Origin: Lachnospiraceae bacterium UBA3310
GTDB lineage: Bacteria > Bacillota > Clostridia > Lachnospirales > Lachnospiraceae
Assembly: GCA_002361355.1 (NCBI GenBank)
Contig: DESQ01000033.1
Span: 115,561 to 179,560, forward strand
Direction: 5' to 3'
Length of the DNA stretch: 64,000 nucleotides
The translations under genes and the position numbers were made by a program. This document shows, piece after piece, positions 1 to 7,235 of this stretch. The first letter of the stretch is position 1; each line of letters begins with the position of its first letter. The notes under the pieces were generated by a model. It had not been told where the DNA came from, made no database searches, and saw only the letters and a program-made list of their open reading frames with translations.

Positions 1-864
1 TATGACGAGAAGGCAGTGCCCTGCCCGGAGCCCTATGCGAAGAGAACGTCCCACGGCATGATCCTTGGCCTGAATCCGCACTGTTTTTCCAATTTGCCGG
101 CGGCGGAGCAGGAGGCGCTCGTAAAGGAGCATGGCAGTGAGAAAGCGGCGAAAGAGGCGCTGAAAGAGAAATACGGCGAGATGGCGGATCACCCTGTTGT
201 GAAAATGTCCAAGTCTCTGGGCAATGTCGTGAATCCTGACGATATCGTGACGGAGTACGGCGCGGACACCCTGCGCACTTATGAAATGTTTATCGGCGCC
301 TTTGAACTCAGCGCCGGCTGGAGTGAAGACGGCGTAAAAGGCTGCCGCAGATTTTTAGAGAGAGTGTGGAAGTTACAGGATATTCTCACAGACGGGGACG
401 GTTACTCTGCGGATATGGAAATCAAGATGCACCAGACCATCAAGAAGGTGAGCAGCGATTTTGAAAATCTGAAATACAATACGGCGATTGCGGCGATGAT
501 GACTTTAGTCAATGAATTTTACAAGAAAAACGCGGTGACGAAGGGAGAATTTAAGACCCTGATTACTATGCTCAATCCGGTTGCGCCCCATATCACTGAG
601 GAATTGTGGCAGGCGGTGGGCTTTACGGGCCGGGTATACCAGACCACATGGCCCGAGTACGAGGAGGCAAAAACCGTAGAATCCACTGTGGAGATCGTGG
701 TACAGATCAATGGGAAGAACAGGGCGACGCTGACCATTGGCAAGGACGATCCCAAGGATGATGTCATTGCCAAGGCAAAAGAGGCGATTGCGGATAAGCT
801 GACAGGTACGATTGTGAAAGAGATTTATGTGCCGGGCAGACTGGTAAATATCGTGCAGAAGTAG
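1..864 (+). CDS. leuS: Leucyl-tRNA synthetase, C-terminal part (5' end outside window)
   Basis: This class Ia synthetase charges tRNA-Leu in the cytoplasm. The reading frame is open from the first base, so 287 codons of the 3' part are visible and the catalytic N-terminus and editing domain lie upstream of the window. The KMSKS signature is intact at visible residues 68-72, preceded by a GMILG strand and followed by GNVVNPDDIV and YGADTLR, as in bacterial LeuS. An insertion of about 45 residues separates GMILG from KMSKS. The rest is the anticodon-binding helical domain and the small C-terminal domain ending NIVQK. A signal-peptide gene follows 10 bases after the stop. Confidence 0.96.
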   Translation, partial: YDEKAVPCPEPYAKRTSHGMILGLNPHCFSNLPAAEQEALVKEHGSEKAAKEALKEKYGEMADHPVVKMSKSLGNVVNPDDIVTEYGADTLRTYEMFIGAFELSAGWSEDGVKGCRRFLERVWKLQDILTDGDGYSADMEIKMHQTIKKVSSDFENLKYNTAIAAMMTLVNEFYKKNAVTKGEFKTLITMLNPVAPHITEELWQAVGFTGRVYQTTWPEYEEAKTVESTVEIVVQINGKNRATLTIGKDDPKDDVIAKAKEAIADKLTGTIVKEIYVPGRLVNIVQK

Positions 865-874
865 GGGACAGAAA

Positions 875-1591
875 ATGAGCACTTTATCTGTACTGCTAAT
901 GGCGTTTTCTATCTCATCCCACGTAATGACGGCGGCAGGCAGCGGTAATCCGGTGCAGAGCGAATTGGTAGAAATGGCTGCCATGCTGCCGAGAGAAGAC
1001 ATTTGCAACATGTGTCTCGATAGGGGTAAAGTGGAAGATTACAATGGAGACGGTGTGCCTGAAGTCTATCTGACATCAGGAGGCGGCTGGCATTATTGGG
1101 TGTGTTACTATCTGGACGGTGAGATGCGCATGGTAGAGGGCCTGGAACCGTGGGCGTATTCGAGCGATCTTTACAGCACAGAGGATGGACATCTGGTGTT
1201 ATATACATGGCCGCATACCATGGGATCGGATGGATTTTACACCTATAGAATTTATGAATGGACGCAGGACGGGTATCGTCTGGCAGAGGATTTGTGGAGT
1301 GAACCCGACGAATACGACTGGGATGCCGGGAAGGTTCTAAGCTGCTTGTATTTTTCGTCCGATACGGCATTTGACCTGCATGATAGGCCGGATAGGGAAG
1401 CGTATGCCGGGTTACAGATCACGCAGGAAGAATATGAGCGGAGAATTAAAAATCTCGGAAATATGACATCTGTTTTTGAGGATGGGTTGGAATGGTGGAT
1501 TTCCTTGCAGGGGAATGGTTGTGAGGATGATTCTGTGCTGGATGGATGTTACAGGCAGATTCAGGAAGAAATACTGAACTGGCAGGGATAA
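875..1591 (+). CDS. Putative secreted protein of unknown function
   Basis: The 238-residue product is not recognised. The start has the ribosome site AGGGGACAG. Residues 1-22 are hydrophobic and end in AAGSG, resembling a signal peptide, although the usual N-terminal lysines are missing. Residues around 55-65 (DYNGDGVPEVYL) look like the calcium-binding loop of FG-GAP/VCBS-type repeats, and the rest is rich in Tyr, Trp, Asp and Glu, as in extracellular Lachnospiraceae proteins. It lies 10 bases after leuS and 19 before the PHP gene and may be cotranscribed. A cell-surface role is inferred only from the leader and composition. Confidence 0.7.
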   Translation: MSTLSVLLMAFSISSHVMTAAGSGNPVQSELVEMAAMLPREDICNMCLDRGKVEDYNGDGVPEVYLTSGGGWHYWVCYYLDGEMRMVEGLEPWAYSSDLYSTEDGHLVLYTWPHTMGSDGFYTYRIYEWTQDGYRLAEDLWSEPDEYDWDAGKVLSCLYFSSDTAFDLHDRPDREAYAGLQITQEEYERRIKNLGNMTSVFEDGLEWWISLQGNGCEDDSVLDGCYRQIQEEILNWQG

Positions 1592-1610
1592 CGGCTGGCG
1601 AGGGAATAAT

Positions 1611-2441
1611 ATGTTTGTTGATTATCATGTACATACGCAGTACAGCGACGATTCCGATTATCCGATGGAGGATGTGGTAAAGGATGCGATCCAAATGGGA
1701 ATGGACGAGCTCTGTTTTACCGATCATGTGGACTATGGGGCTAAAGTAGACTGGGACAGCGGAGAGGAGATTCCTTACTGCGAGGGTCATGCAATGGTGA
1801 ACGTGGATTATCCGGCCTATGTGGAACAGATCAGAAGTCTGCGTGAACAGTATGGAGATATGCTTACGATCCGAATGGGGCTGGAATTTGGGATGCAGGT
1901 TCACACCATTCCGAAATTTGAGGCGTTATATGAAAGATATCCCTTTGATTTTATCATTCTGTCGGTGCATCAGGTAGAAGACAAAGGGTTTTGGTCGCAG
2001 GAATTTCAACAGGGGCGCACGCAGAAGGAATACAACGAACGTTATTATGAGGAACTGCTTGCCCTGGTAAAGCGGTATCAGAATTACAGCGTGCTGGGAC
2101 ATCTGGATTTGATTGTCAGATATGATAAAATGGGAATTTATCCCTTCCGCTATGTGAGACATTACGTGGAAGAGATTCTGGACGAAGTTATAAAGAATGG
2201 CAGAGGCATAGAGGTCAATACCTCGTCCTACCGCTATGGATTGAAAGATTCCACGCCGTCTGCAGAAATCTTAAAGATGTATCGCGATATGGGCGGAGAG
2301 ATCATTACGCTTGGAAGCGACAGCCATGCGCCGGCGCATCTGGGGACGCATATGAGGGAGGCAAGGGAACTGTTAAAATCCCTGGGATTCCGAAAGTTTT
2401 GTACCTATGAAAACATGCAGCCTGTCTTTCACAACTTATAA
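1611..2441 (+). CDS. PHP-domain phosphatase (histidinol-phosphatase HisJ/HisK type)
   Basis: The 276-residue product has the full PHP metal-binding set: H6 and H8 (DYHVHTQYSDD), H39 (FTDHVDYG), E92 (GLEFG), H120 (LSVHQ), H164 (GHLD) and the final D237/H239 pair (LGSDSHAP). Family members bind three metals and cleave phosphate monoesters; HisK-type members dephosphorylate histidinol phosphate in histidine synthesis. No other his gene is in the window, so the substrate is inferred by family only. GAGGGAATAAT precedes the ATG. The gene ends at a terminator-like hairpin shared with the converging small gene. Confidence 0.85.
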   Translation: MFVDYHVHTQYSDDSDYPMEDVVKDAIQMGMDELCFTDHVDYGAKVDWDSGEEIPYCEGHAMVNVDYPAYVEQIRSLREQYGDMLTIRMGLEFGMQVHTIPKFEALYERYPFDFIILSVHQVEDKGFWSQEFQQGRTQKEYNERYYEELLALVKRYQNYSVLGHLDLIVRYDKMGIYPFRYVRHYVEEILDEVIKNGRGIEVNTSSYRYGLKDSTPSAEILKMYRDMGGEIITLGSDSHAPAHLGTHMREARELLKSLGFRKFCTYENMQPVFHNL

Positions 2442-2446
2442 AAAGG

Positions 2447-2484
2447 CAGAGGGCGGTGCCTGCGGCGCATCACCCTCTGTTTTT
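2447..2484. terminator. Bidirectional terminator between converging genes
   Basis: CAGAGGG (2447-2453) pairs with CCCTCTG (2473-2479). The hairpin is followed by TTTTT on the + strand and by a matching T run on the - strand (AAAAA just upstream). It overlaps the stop codon of the leftward gene. Confidence 0.7.
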
Positions 2485-2742
2485 GCGAAGTCGCATCATC
2501 TTGTCGATGGTGGCGGCATCTTCCGCGGTAGACTCTTTTTTGATCACGTCGACGATTGTCTCGATTTCTTCTTCGGAAAAGGTAATATGATCCGCCTGTC
2601 CCCTCTTGGCGACAGCCATCAGAAAGGGCAGCATTTGCTGGCGTTGCAAATCGCGGCTCTCAAAGACGAGTGCCTGTAAAAATTCAAGTTTTTTTCTGTC
2701 AATGCCGGCAAGAGCCGGGTCGTTCATCCATTCACTTGTCAT
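2470..2742 (-). CDS. Small conserved hypothetical protein
   Basis: The start at 2742 is chosen because AAAAGGAGCGTCCT precedes this ATG; an ATG nine codons upstream lacks such a site. The 90-residue product is soluble, mostly helical and charged, and ends in RLRKNRG. The 5' end overlaps the stop of the 2732-3262 gene by 11 bases, so the two are translationally coupled. The upstream gene has a similar helical character with a conserved-looking glutamate-rich tail. No domain was recognised. Confidence 0.65.
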   Translation of the reverse strand: MTSEWMNDPALAGIDRKKLEFLQALVFESRDLQRQQMLPFLMAVAKRGQADHITFSEEEIETIVDVIKKESTAEDAATIDKMMRLRKNRG

Positions 2743-3262
2743 AGGACGCTCCTTTTTCAAACATTTCATACATTTCCCGCTGCTCCGGGGTAAGCATACT
2801 CATCAGCATATCCATCATGGGGGAAGCGGCATTTTGGCTATCGTCTGAGGAACCGGAAAACTGACCGGCGAGACCGTCCATGGAAAGGTCGGGAAAAATT
2901 TCCTTCATGGCGTTCATGGTCTGCGTCATTTCCTGCACGGTTTCAAAAGTCTGCAAAAGATTTTGTATCTGTTCCAACTGCCTGATTTCCTCCGGGGTAG
3001 AGTAGATGGACAGTTCTTTGCACAACTTTCGCAGATCGGGCTTTTCCGGTTGGGAAAGCCCGCATCCGCTCAGTGTTGTGGGGTGTCGTTTCGTATAGTT
3101 AAGCGTGTATTGAAACTCCATATATTTGATATAGACTGCCAGATGCTTTTGCATGGAAGGCTCTATGTAGGGGAGAAGAACCTTAAGCTTCTGGATTTGA
3201 TTGGTGGTGTATAAGGCATCGAATGCCATAACATTTGACGCATCTTCTTTTTTCTCTGCCAT
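2732..3262 (-). CDS. Hypothetical helical protein, partner of the downstream small gene
   Basis: The 176-residue soluble protein has no signal peptide or membrane segment. It begins MAEKKEDASNV, has a basic central part and a Met/Gln-rich C-terminal half with repeated amphipathic helices (MMDMLMSMLTPEQREMYEMF). AAAGG sits before the ATG. It forms a two-gene leftward unit with the gene it overlaps. The two proteins could act together, but only the gene arrangement suggests this. Family and function are unrecognised. Confidence 0.65.
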   Translation of the reverse strand: MAEKKEDASNVMAFDALYTTNQIQKLKVLLPYIEPSMQKHLAVYIKYMEFQYTLNYTKRHPTTLSGCGLSQPEKPDLRKLCKELSIYSTPEEIRQLEQIQNLLQTFETVQEMTQTMNAMKEIFPDLSMDGLAGQFSGSSDDSQNAASPMMDMLMSMLTPEQREMYEMFEKGASYDK

Positions 3263-3317
3263 AAGCTATGCCTTTCTGATGCCCGTATTTTCTCTACAGT
3301 ATATGACACATGAGAGA

Positions 3318-3351
3318 AAAATAGGCTCCTTTAAGAGCCGGAGCCTATTTT
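3318..3351 (-). terminator. Terminator of the cysteine-rich gene
   Basis: AAAATAGGCTC (3318-3328) pairs perfectly over 11 bases with GAGCCTATTTT (3341-3351). Read leftward, the stem is followed by TTTTTCTCTC. It ends the 3403-3636 transcript and insulates the next leftward pair. Confidence 0.8.
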
Positions 3352-3402
3352 CCGGACGTGTGTTAAAGATGTGATCGTGCTAAAACATGATGTTGTCTGC
3401 TA

Positions 3403-3636
3403 TTAGTTGTTGCAGCAGGCAGATAAGAGGATCAGAATCCAGATCCAGGAGCAGCAGTTATTGTCGCCGCCGAAAAGGCTGTTGCCGAAAAGGCCGCCAC
3501 CGCAGCCACAGCCGTCGCCACCGTTATTGCAGCAGGATAAGAGGATCAGAATCCAAATCCAGGATCCGCATCCGCATCCGCTGTTAGTAGGGTTGGGAGT
3601 ACTGCATCCGCAGTGAGTTGCTGTAAGATCGCTCAT
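3403..3636 (-). CDS. Small high-cysteine repeat protein (HCB protein 13-like)
   Basis: The 77-residue product has 12 cysteines. Two copies of the hydrophobic block SWIWILILLS are each followed by paired Cys and NN, and the linker is Gly/Cys-rich with Asn and Phe. The N-terminus MSDLTATHCGC matches the clostridial group often annotated as chorion class high-cysteine HCB protein 13, whose function is not established. GGAGGGAATTAAAA precedes the ATG and a strong terminator follows, so it is likely a monocistronic, well-expressed gene. A surface, spore or membrane-associated role is a guess from composition. The duplicated block is visible in the DNA as well. Confidence 0.75.
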   Translation of the reverse strand: MSDLTATHCGCSTPNPTNSGCGCGSWIWILILLSCCNNGGDGCGCGGGLFGNSLFGGDNNCCSWIWILILLSACCNN

Positions 3637-3726
3637 TTTTAATTCCCTCCAAATGTTAGTTATGGTTTATCTTATGTGGGAGGGAAAAATGTGTGTCTGC
3701 GGAGAAATAAAAAGGACAGGGAACGC

Positions 3727-3755
3727 TTGAAACATATGTTCGCCTGTGGTAAGAT
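3727..3755 (+). promoter_or_regulatory. Sigma-A-type promoter with predicted start at the ATG
   Basis: TTGAAA (3727-3732), a 17-base spacer and TAAGAT (3750-3755). The expected transcription start is about 3762, which is the A of the downstream start codon. There is no ribosome site in between. Confidence 0.5.
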
Positions 3756-3761
3756 ATCCAT

Positions 3762-4232
3762 ATGTACGGAAAAGAGGAAATCAAACAGCATATGACAAGG
3801 GCGGATGTGGCTTTGACAGGGATCTGCCTTTTAGCGGCGGCAGCGCTTGCATTGTGGTTTGTTGTTGGGAAAAAAGAGGGACGGACGCTGCGGATTTCTT
3901 ATGACGGGGAAGTGGTCGTGACAGAGGCTGTGGACGCGCATGTCCGGCCAAGGGGCGGCACGGTTTACTATTTATTTGTCTTTGAGGAGAGCGGGGCGGC
4001 CTGGGAAAGGTTTGAGGCGTATCCGGAAATTCCTGATGGTGTAAGTTACAATCTCTTATCTGTCTCCGGATCAGAGGTTTCGATGGAGGCCGCTGACTGC
4101 AGGGATCAAGTCTGCGTGCACCATATACCTATTTCGGCTGGCGGAGAAACTATCATCTGTCTGCCGCACAGGCTTATTGTGGAAATTGTGGGCGGAAGGG
4201 ATGAGGAGCCGTTTGATGGGATGGTGAAGTGA
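3762..4232 (+). CDS. NusG domain II-containing membrane-anchored protein
   Basis: The 156-residue protein has one N-terminal membrane segment (about residues 17-36) and then an extracytoplasmic NusG_II fold. The C-terminal core with DCRDQVCVHH, ETIICLPHRLIVEIVGG is typical of this family, including the Cys pair. About 30 extra residues (RPRGGTVYYLFVFEES region) lie in the middle compared with short family members. It overlaps the Gx transporter gene by 4 bases (ATGA); the pairing is common in Clostridia, often with FMN-transferase genes. No ribosome site precedes the ATG and the promoter predicts a leaderless message. An internal ATG at 3792 is a weaker alternative. Confidence 0.85.
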   Translation: MYGKEEIKQHMTRADVALTGICLLAAAALALWFVVGKKEGRTLRISYDGEVVVTEAVDAHVRPRGGTVYYLFVFEESGAAWERFEAYPEIPDGVSYNLLSVSGSEVSMEAADCRDQVCVHHIPISAGGETIICLPHRLIVEIVGGRDEEPFDGMVK

Positions 4233-4732
4233 TGAGAAGGACGGTGGAACTTGGTTTTTTGCTGGCGCTTGCCCTGATTTTGTCCTATGTGGAGTCTTTG
4301 ATTCCGTTTTCTTTCGGCATTCCGGGGATTAAGCTGGGGCTTCCCAATCTGATCGTGCTGTTACTTTTGTATGATAAAACAGGAGGCGCACGGGAAGCCT
4401 TTATCGTGAACGCCCTGCGGATTGTCCTGTCGGGGTTTCTGTTCAGCAATTTATATGCGATTTTATATGCCTTATCGGGGGCGGGGTTCAGCTTTGCTGC
4501 CATGCTTATAGGGAAAAAATGCGGCCGCTTTTCCATGATCGGGGTGAGTGTGCTGGGCGGGGTATTCCACAATATGGGACAGATTGTCGTAGCGATGCTG
4601 GTGGTGGAAACCTTTGCGGTTTCCTATTATGTGCCCTTTCTGATTGTGGCAGGCACGGCGACGGGAGCGCTGCTGGGGGTTGCAGGGATGGAGATTGCTC
4701 CCTATCTGCGGCGTATGTCGTCGCGTCATTGA
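4229..4732 (+). CDS. Gx transporter family membrane protein (HepI-like)
   Basis: The 167-residue, very hydrophobic protein has about five membrane helices and the family pattern PFSFGIPGIKLGLPNLIVLL near the N-terminus, NALRIVLSG in the middle and FHNMGQ later. These match the Gx transporter/heptaprenyl-diphosphate-synthase component I family, which has an ECF S-component-like fold; the substrate is unknown. The start codon overlaps the stop of the NusG_II gene, so translation is coupled. Older database names that call such proteins prenyl synthase subunits are probably not literal. Confidence 0.8.
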   Translation: MMRRTVELGFLLALALILSYVESLIPFSFGIPGIKLGLPNLIVLLLLYDKTGGAREAFIVNALRIVLSGFLFSNLYAILYALSGAGFSFAAMLIGKKCGRFSMIGVSVLGGVFHNMGQIVVAMLVVETFAVSYYVPFLIVAGTATGALLGVAGMEIAPYLRRMSSRH

Positions 4733-4796
4733 CATAGGAAAAGCCGATTTTTGGGAGGCAGAGCGGGAATCGGAAAAAGAATGAGAGGAAAATGAT

Positions 4797-5411
4797 ATGT
4801 ACGCCTACATAAAAGGGACACTTACGGAGATTACAGAGGACGCCGTGGTCGTTGAGACCGGCGGGATCGGCTACAATATAAAGGTTTCCACCACCACAGC
4901 GGATTTGCTGCCGGGGATTGGCAGTGAGGTGAAGGTCTATACCTATACGCTGGTGCGGGAGGATGCTTTCAGCCTTTACGGTTTTTTGACCAGAGACGAT
5001 CTGGATATCTTTAAAAAGCTGATTACGGTGAGCGGTATCGGGCCGAAAGGGGGACTTGCGATTCTTTCGGTGATGAGCGCGGATGCTTTGCGTTTTGCCG
5101 TGATGGCGGGAGATTCCAAGGCCATTGCGAAAGCGCCGGGAATCGGTGCAAAGACGGCGGAGAGGGTCATTCTGGATCTGCGGGATAAGATTTCTGTGGA
5201 GGATACGCTGCGCAGTGTGGGTGCTGCGGGGGATGCAGCAGACGTTTCCGCAGGAACGGCGGACAACAGGATGAAGCGTGAGGCCATAGAGGCTCTGGTG
5301 GCGCTGGGGTATTCGGCTTCCGACGCTACGGCCGCCGTAAAGAAAGTGGATGTTGGAGAGGATGCCACGTCCGAGAGCATTTTGAAGATGGCGTTAAAAT
5401 ATATGTTCTAA
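4797..5411 (+). CDS. ruvA: Holliday junction DNA helicase subunit RuvA
   Basis: RuvA binds four-way DNA junctions as a tetramer and loads RuvB for branch migration. The 204-residue product has the N-terminal OB-fold (MYAYIKGTLTEI, GGIGYNI), two helix-hairpin-helix motifs (VSGIGPKGGLAIL and APGIGAKTAERVILDL) and the C-terminal RuvB-binding three-helix domain. AGAGGAAAATGAT precedes the ATG. In most bacteria ruvB follows directly; here it lies about 6.2 kb downstream after four other genes. Confidence 0.97.
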   Translation: MYAYIKGTLTEITEDAVVVETGGIGYNIKVSTTTADLLPGIGSEVKVYTYTLVREDAFSLYGFLTRDDLDIFKKLITVSGIGPKGGLAILSVMSADALRFAVMAGDSKAIAKAPGIGAKTAERVILDLRDKISVEDTLRSVGAAGDAADVSAGTADNRMKREAIEALVALGYSASDATAAVKKVDVGEDATSESILKMALKYMF

Positions 5412-5450
5412 ACAGTTCAGCCAGAGCGAATCTTGCCGGAGGATGATACA

Positions 5451-7235
5451 TTGATTTTTGGAAAGCATATTAACCGCTATTATATCAAACATGGGCCGCT
5501 GCTGCTTGTCGGTATTGCAGCCCTTATTTTCGTGGATTATTTTCAACTGATTCTGCCGGAGCTGTACCGCATTGTTGTGAACGGCATGAACGGCGGTCTG
5601 GTGGAGTCTGGCGGGAGGCTTGTGCCCTTTACGGTGGATGTCCTTCTGGATGAGGTGTGCCTTCGGGCGATTGTGATCATTCTCGTCATGGTGGTTGGGC
5701 GGTTTTTGTGGCGCGTCAGTTTTTACGGGGCGGCGATCAGGGTGGAGACCGACCTGCGCAATCAGATGTTTGACCACTGTAAAAATCTTTCGCAGGATTA
5801 TTTTCAGGTCAACAAGGTGGGAAATCTGATGAGTCTTTTCACCAACGATCTGGATACCATACAGGAGTGTTTCGGAGACGGGATACTGATGTTTTGCGAC
5901 GCTTTGTTTTTAGGCCTGCTCGCGTTTTATAAGATGTGGAAGATGGACAGGGTGCTGACGGGGCTTTCCATGATTCCAATGGCGCTCCTCTTTCTGATCG
6001 GGACGGTGTTGTTTAAGGCCATGAAGAAAAAGTGGGAGATCCGGCAGGAGGCGTTTTCAAAACTGTCCGATTTTTCGCAGGAGAATTTTTCGGGAATCGC
6101 GGTCGTCAAGGCCTTTGTGAAAGAGTATCTGGAACTGAAAGAATTCCGTAAGCTTAACGTGGAAAATGAGGAGGTCAATGTAGCCTATACCCGGATTTCT
6201 ATGCTGCTCGATATTCTCACCATACTGCTTGTGGAGTCGGTGATCTGCGTCATACTGGGGTATGGCGGGTATCTGGTTTACTGCGGCAGGTTTGACGCCG
6301 GACGGCTTGTGGAGTATATTGTGTACTTTGACTCCATCATATGGCCTGTGATGGCGGTTTCCATGCTGATCGAGAAGACCTCGCGGGGAAAGGCTTCCCT
6401 GAACCGGATCGGGGAACTTCTGGAGGCAAAGATCACGGTGAAAGACCGGGCGGACGTGACGGATCTGACAGAGATGAAGGGAGAGATAGAGTTCCGGCAT
6501 CTTTCTTTCCGCTATCCGGACGGGGAGTCAGACGCCCTGCGTGACGTTTCCTTTACCATTCATGCCGGGGAGAGCGTGGGCGTGGTGGGAAGAACAGGCT
6601 CAGGCAAAACCATTCTGGTAGATTTGATTCTGCGCGCCTACAATGTGCCGGACGGCGCGCTCTTTATTGACGGGCATGATGTGAATACGGTTTCCATCCG
6701 TTCCGTGCGGGAGGGATGCGCTTATGTGCCGCAGGATAATTTTTTGTTTTCCGATACGATTGAAAACAATATTTCCTTTGCGGTGGATGAGACGGACGAC
6801 GCCCTTGTGGAGCATGCCGCGAAGCTTTCCGATGTGCATGACGACATTATGAACTTTACGGCGGGCTACCGGACGGTTTTAGGAGAGCGGGGCGTGACGG
6901 TGTCTGGCGGGCAGAAGCAGCGGATTTCCATTGCCAGGGCGGTTCTCAAGGACTCGGCAATCTTAATTCTGGACGATTCTGTCTCAGCAGTGGATATGAA
7001 GACAGAAAAAATCATTTTAAAAAATCTGTTGGAGGAGAGAGCGGGTAAGACGACGATCCTGATCGCCCACCGCATTTCCACGGTGGAGCATATGGATAAG
7101 ATTATCTATATTGACGAGGGCCGGGTCTGCGCGGTGGGCAGCCATGCAAGCCTGTGCGAGAGCTGTGAGGATTACCGGAAAATGGTTGATCTGCAGCGCA
7201 TGGAAGAGGAAGCGGGAGGTGAGGCAGATGTATGA
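5451..7235 (+). CDS. ABC exporter subunit 1 (degenerate Walker B)
   Basis: A fused six-helix permease and ATPase of about 594 residues. The TTG at 5451 is chosen because GGAGG lies 8 bases before it; the in-frame TTG at 5433 has no such site. In the ATPase, Walker A is GRTGSGKT (about residue 380), the signature is VSGGQ (about 483) and Walker B is LILDDS, so the usual catalytic Glu is Asp. The switch histidine is present (IAHRIST). This is the pattern of the half of a heterodimeric exporter that carries the non-hydrolysing site. It overlaps the next subunit by 8 bases. Substrate unknown; multidrug or peptide export is plausible. Confidence 0.9.
   Translation: MIFGKHINRYYIKHGPLLLVGIAALIFVDYFQLILPELYRIVVNGMNGGLVESGGRLVPFTVDVLLDEVCLRAIVIILVMVVGRFLWRVSFYGAAIRVETDLRNQMFDHCKNLSQDYFQVNKVGNLMSLFTNDLDTIQECFGDGILMFCDALFLGLLAFYKMWKMDRVLTGLSMIPMALLFLIGTVLFKAMKKKWEIRQEAFSKLSDFSQENFSGIAVVKAFVKEYLELKEFRKLNVENEEVNVAYTRISMLLDILTILLVESVICVILGYGGYLVYCGRFDAGRLVEYIVYFDSIIWPVMAVSMLIEKTSRGKASLNRIGELLEAKITVKDRADVTDLTEMKGEIEFRHLSFRYPDGESDALRDVSFTIHAGESVGVVGRTGSGKTILVDLILRAYNVPDGALFIDGHDVNTVSIRSVREGCAYVPQDNFLFSDTIENNISFAVDETDDALVEHAAKLSDVHDDIMNFTAGYRTVLGERGVTVSGGQKQRISIARAVLKDSAILILDDSVSAVDMKTEKIILKNLLEERAGKTTILIAHRISTVEHMDKIIYIDEGRVCAVGSHASLCESCEDYRKMVDLQRMEEEAGGEADV

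Noticed and set aside
3387..3616. Rightward frames opposite the cysteine-rich gene
   Set aside because: They are basic low-complexity shadows of the repeat, without ribosome sites; the leftward frame has a good site and a terminator.
4740..4790. CCGATT...AATCGG before ruvA as a terminator
   Set aside because: The loop is long and no T run follows.
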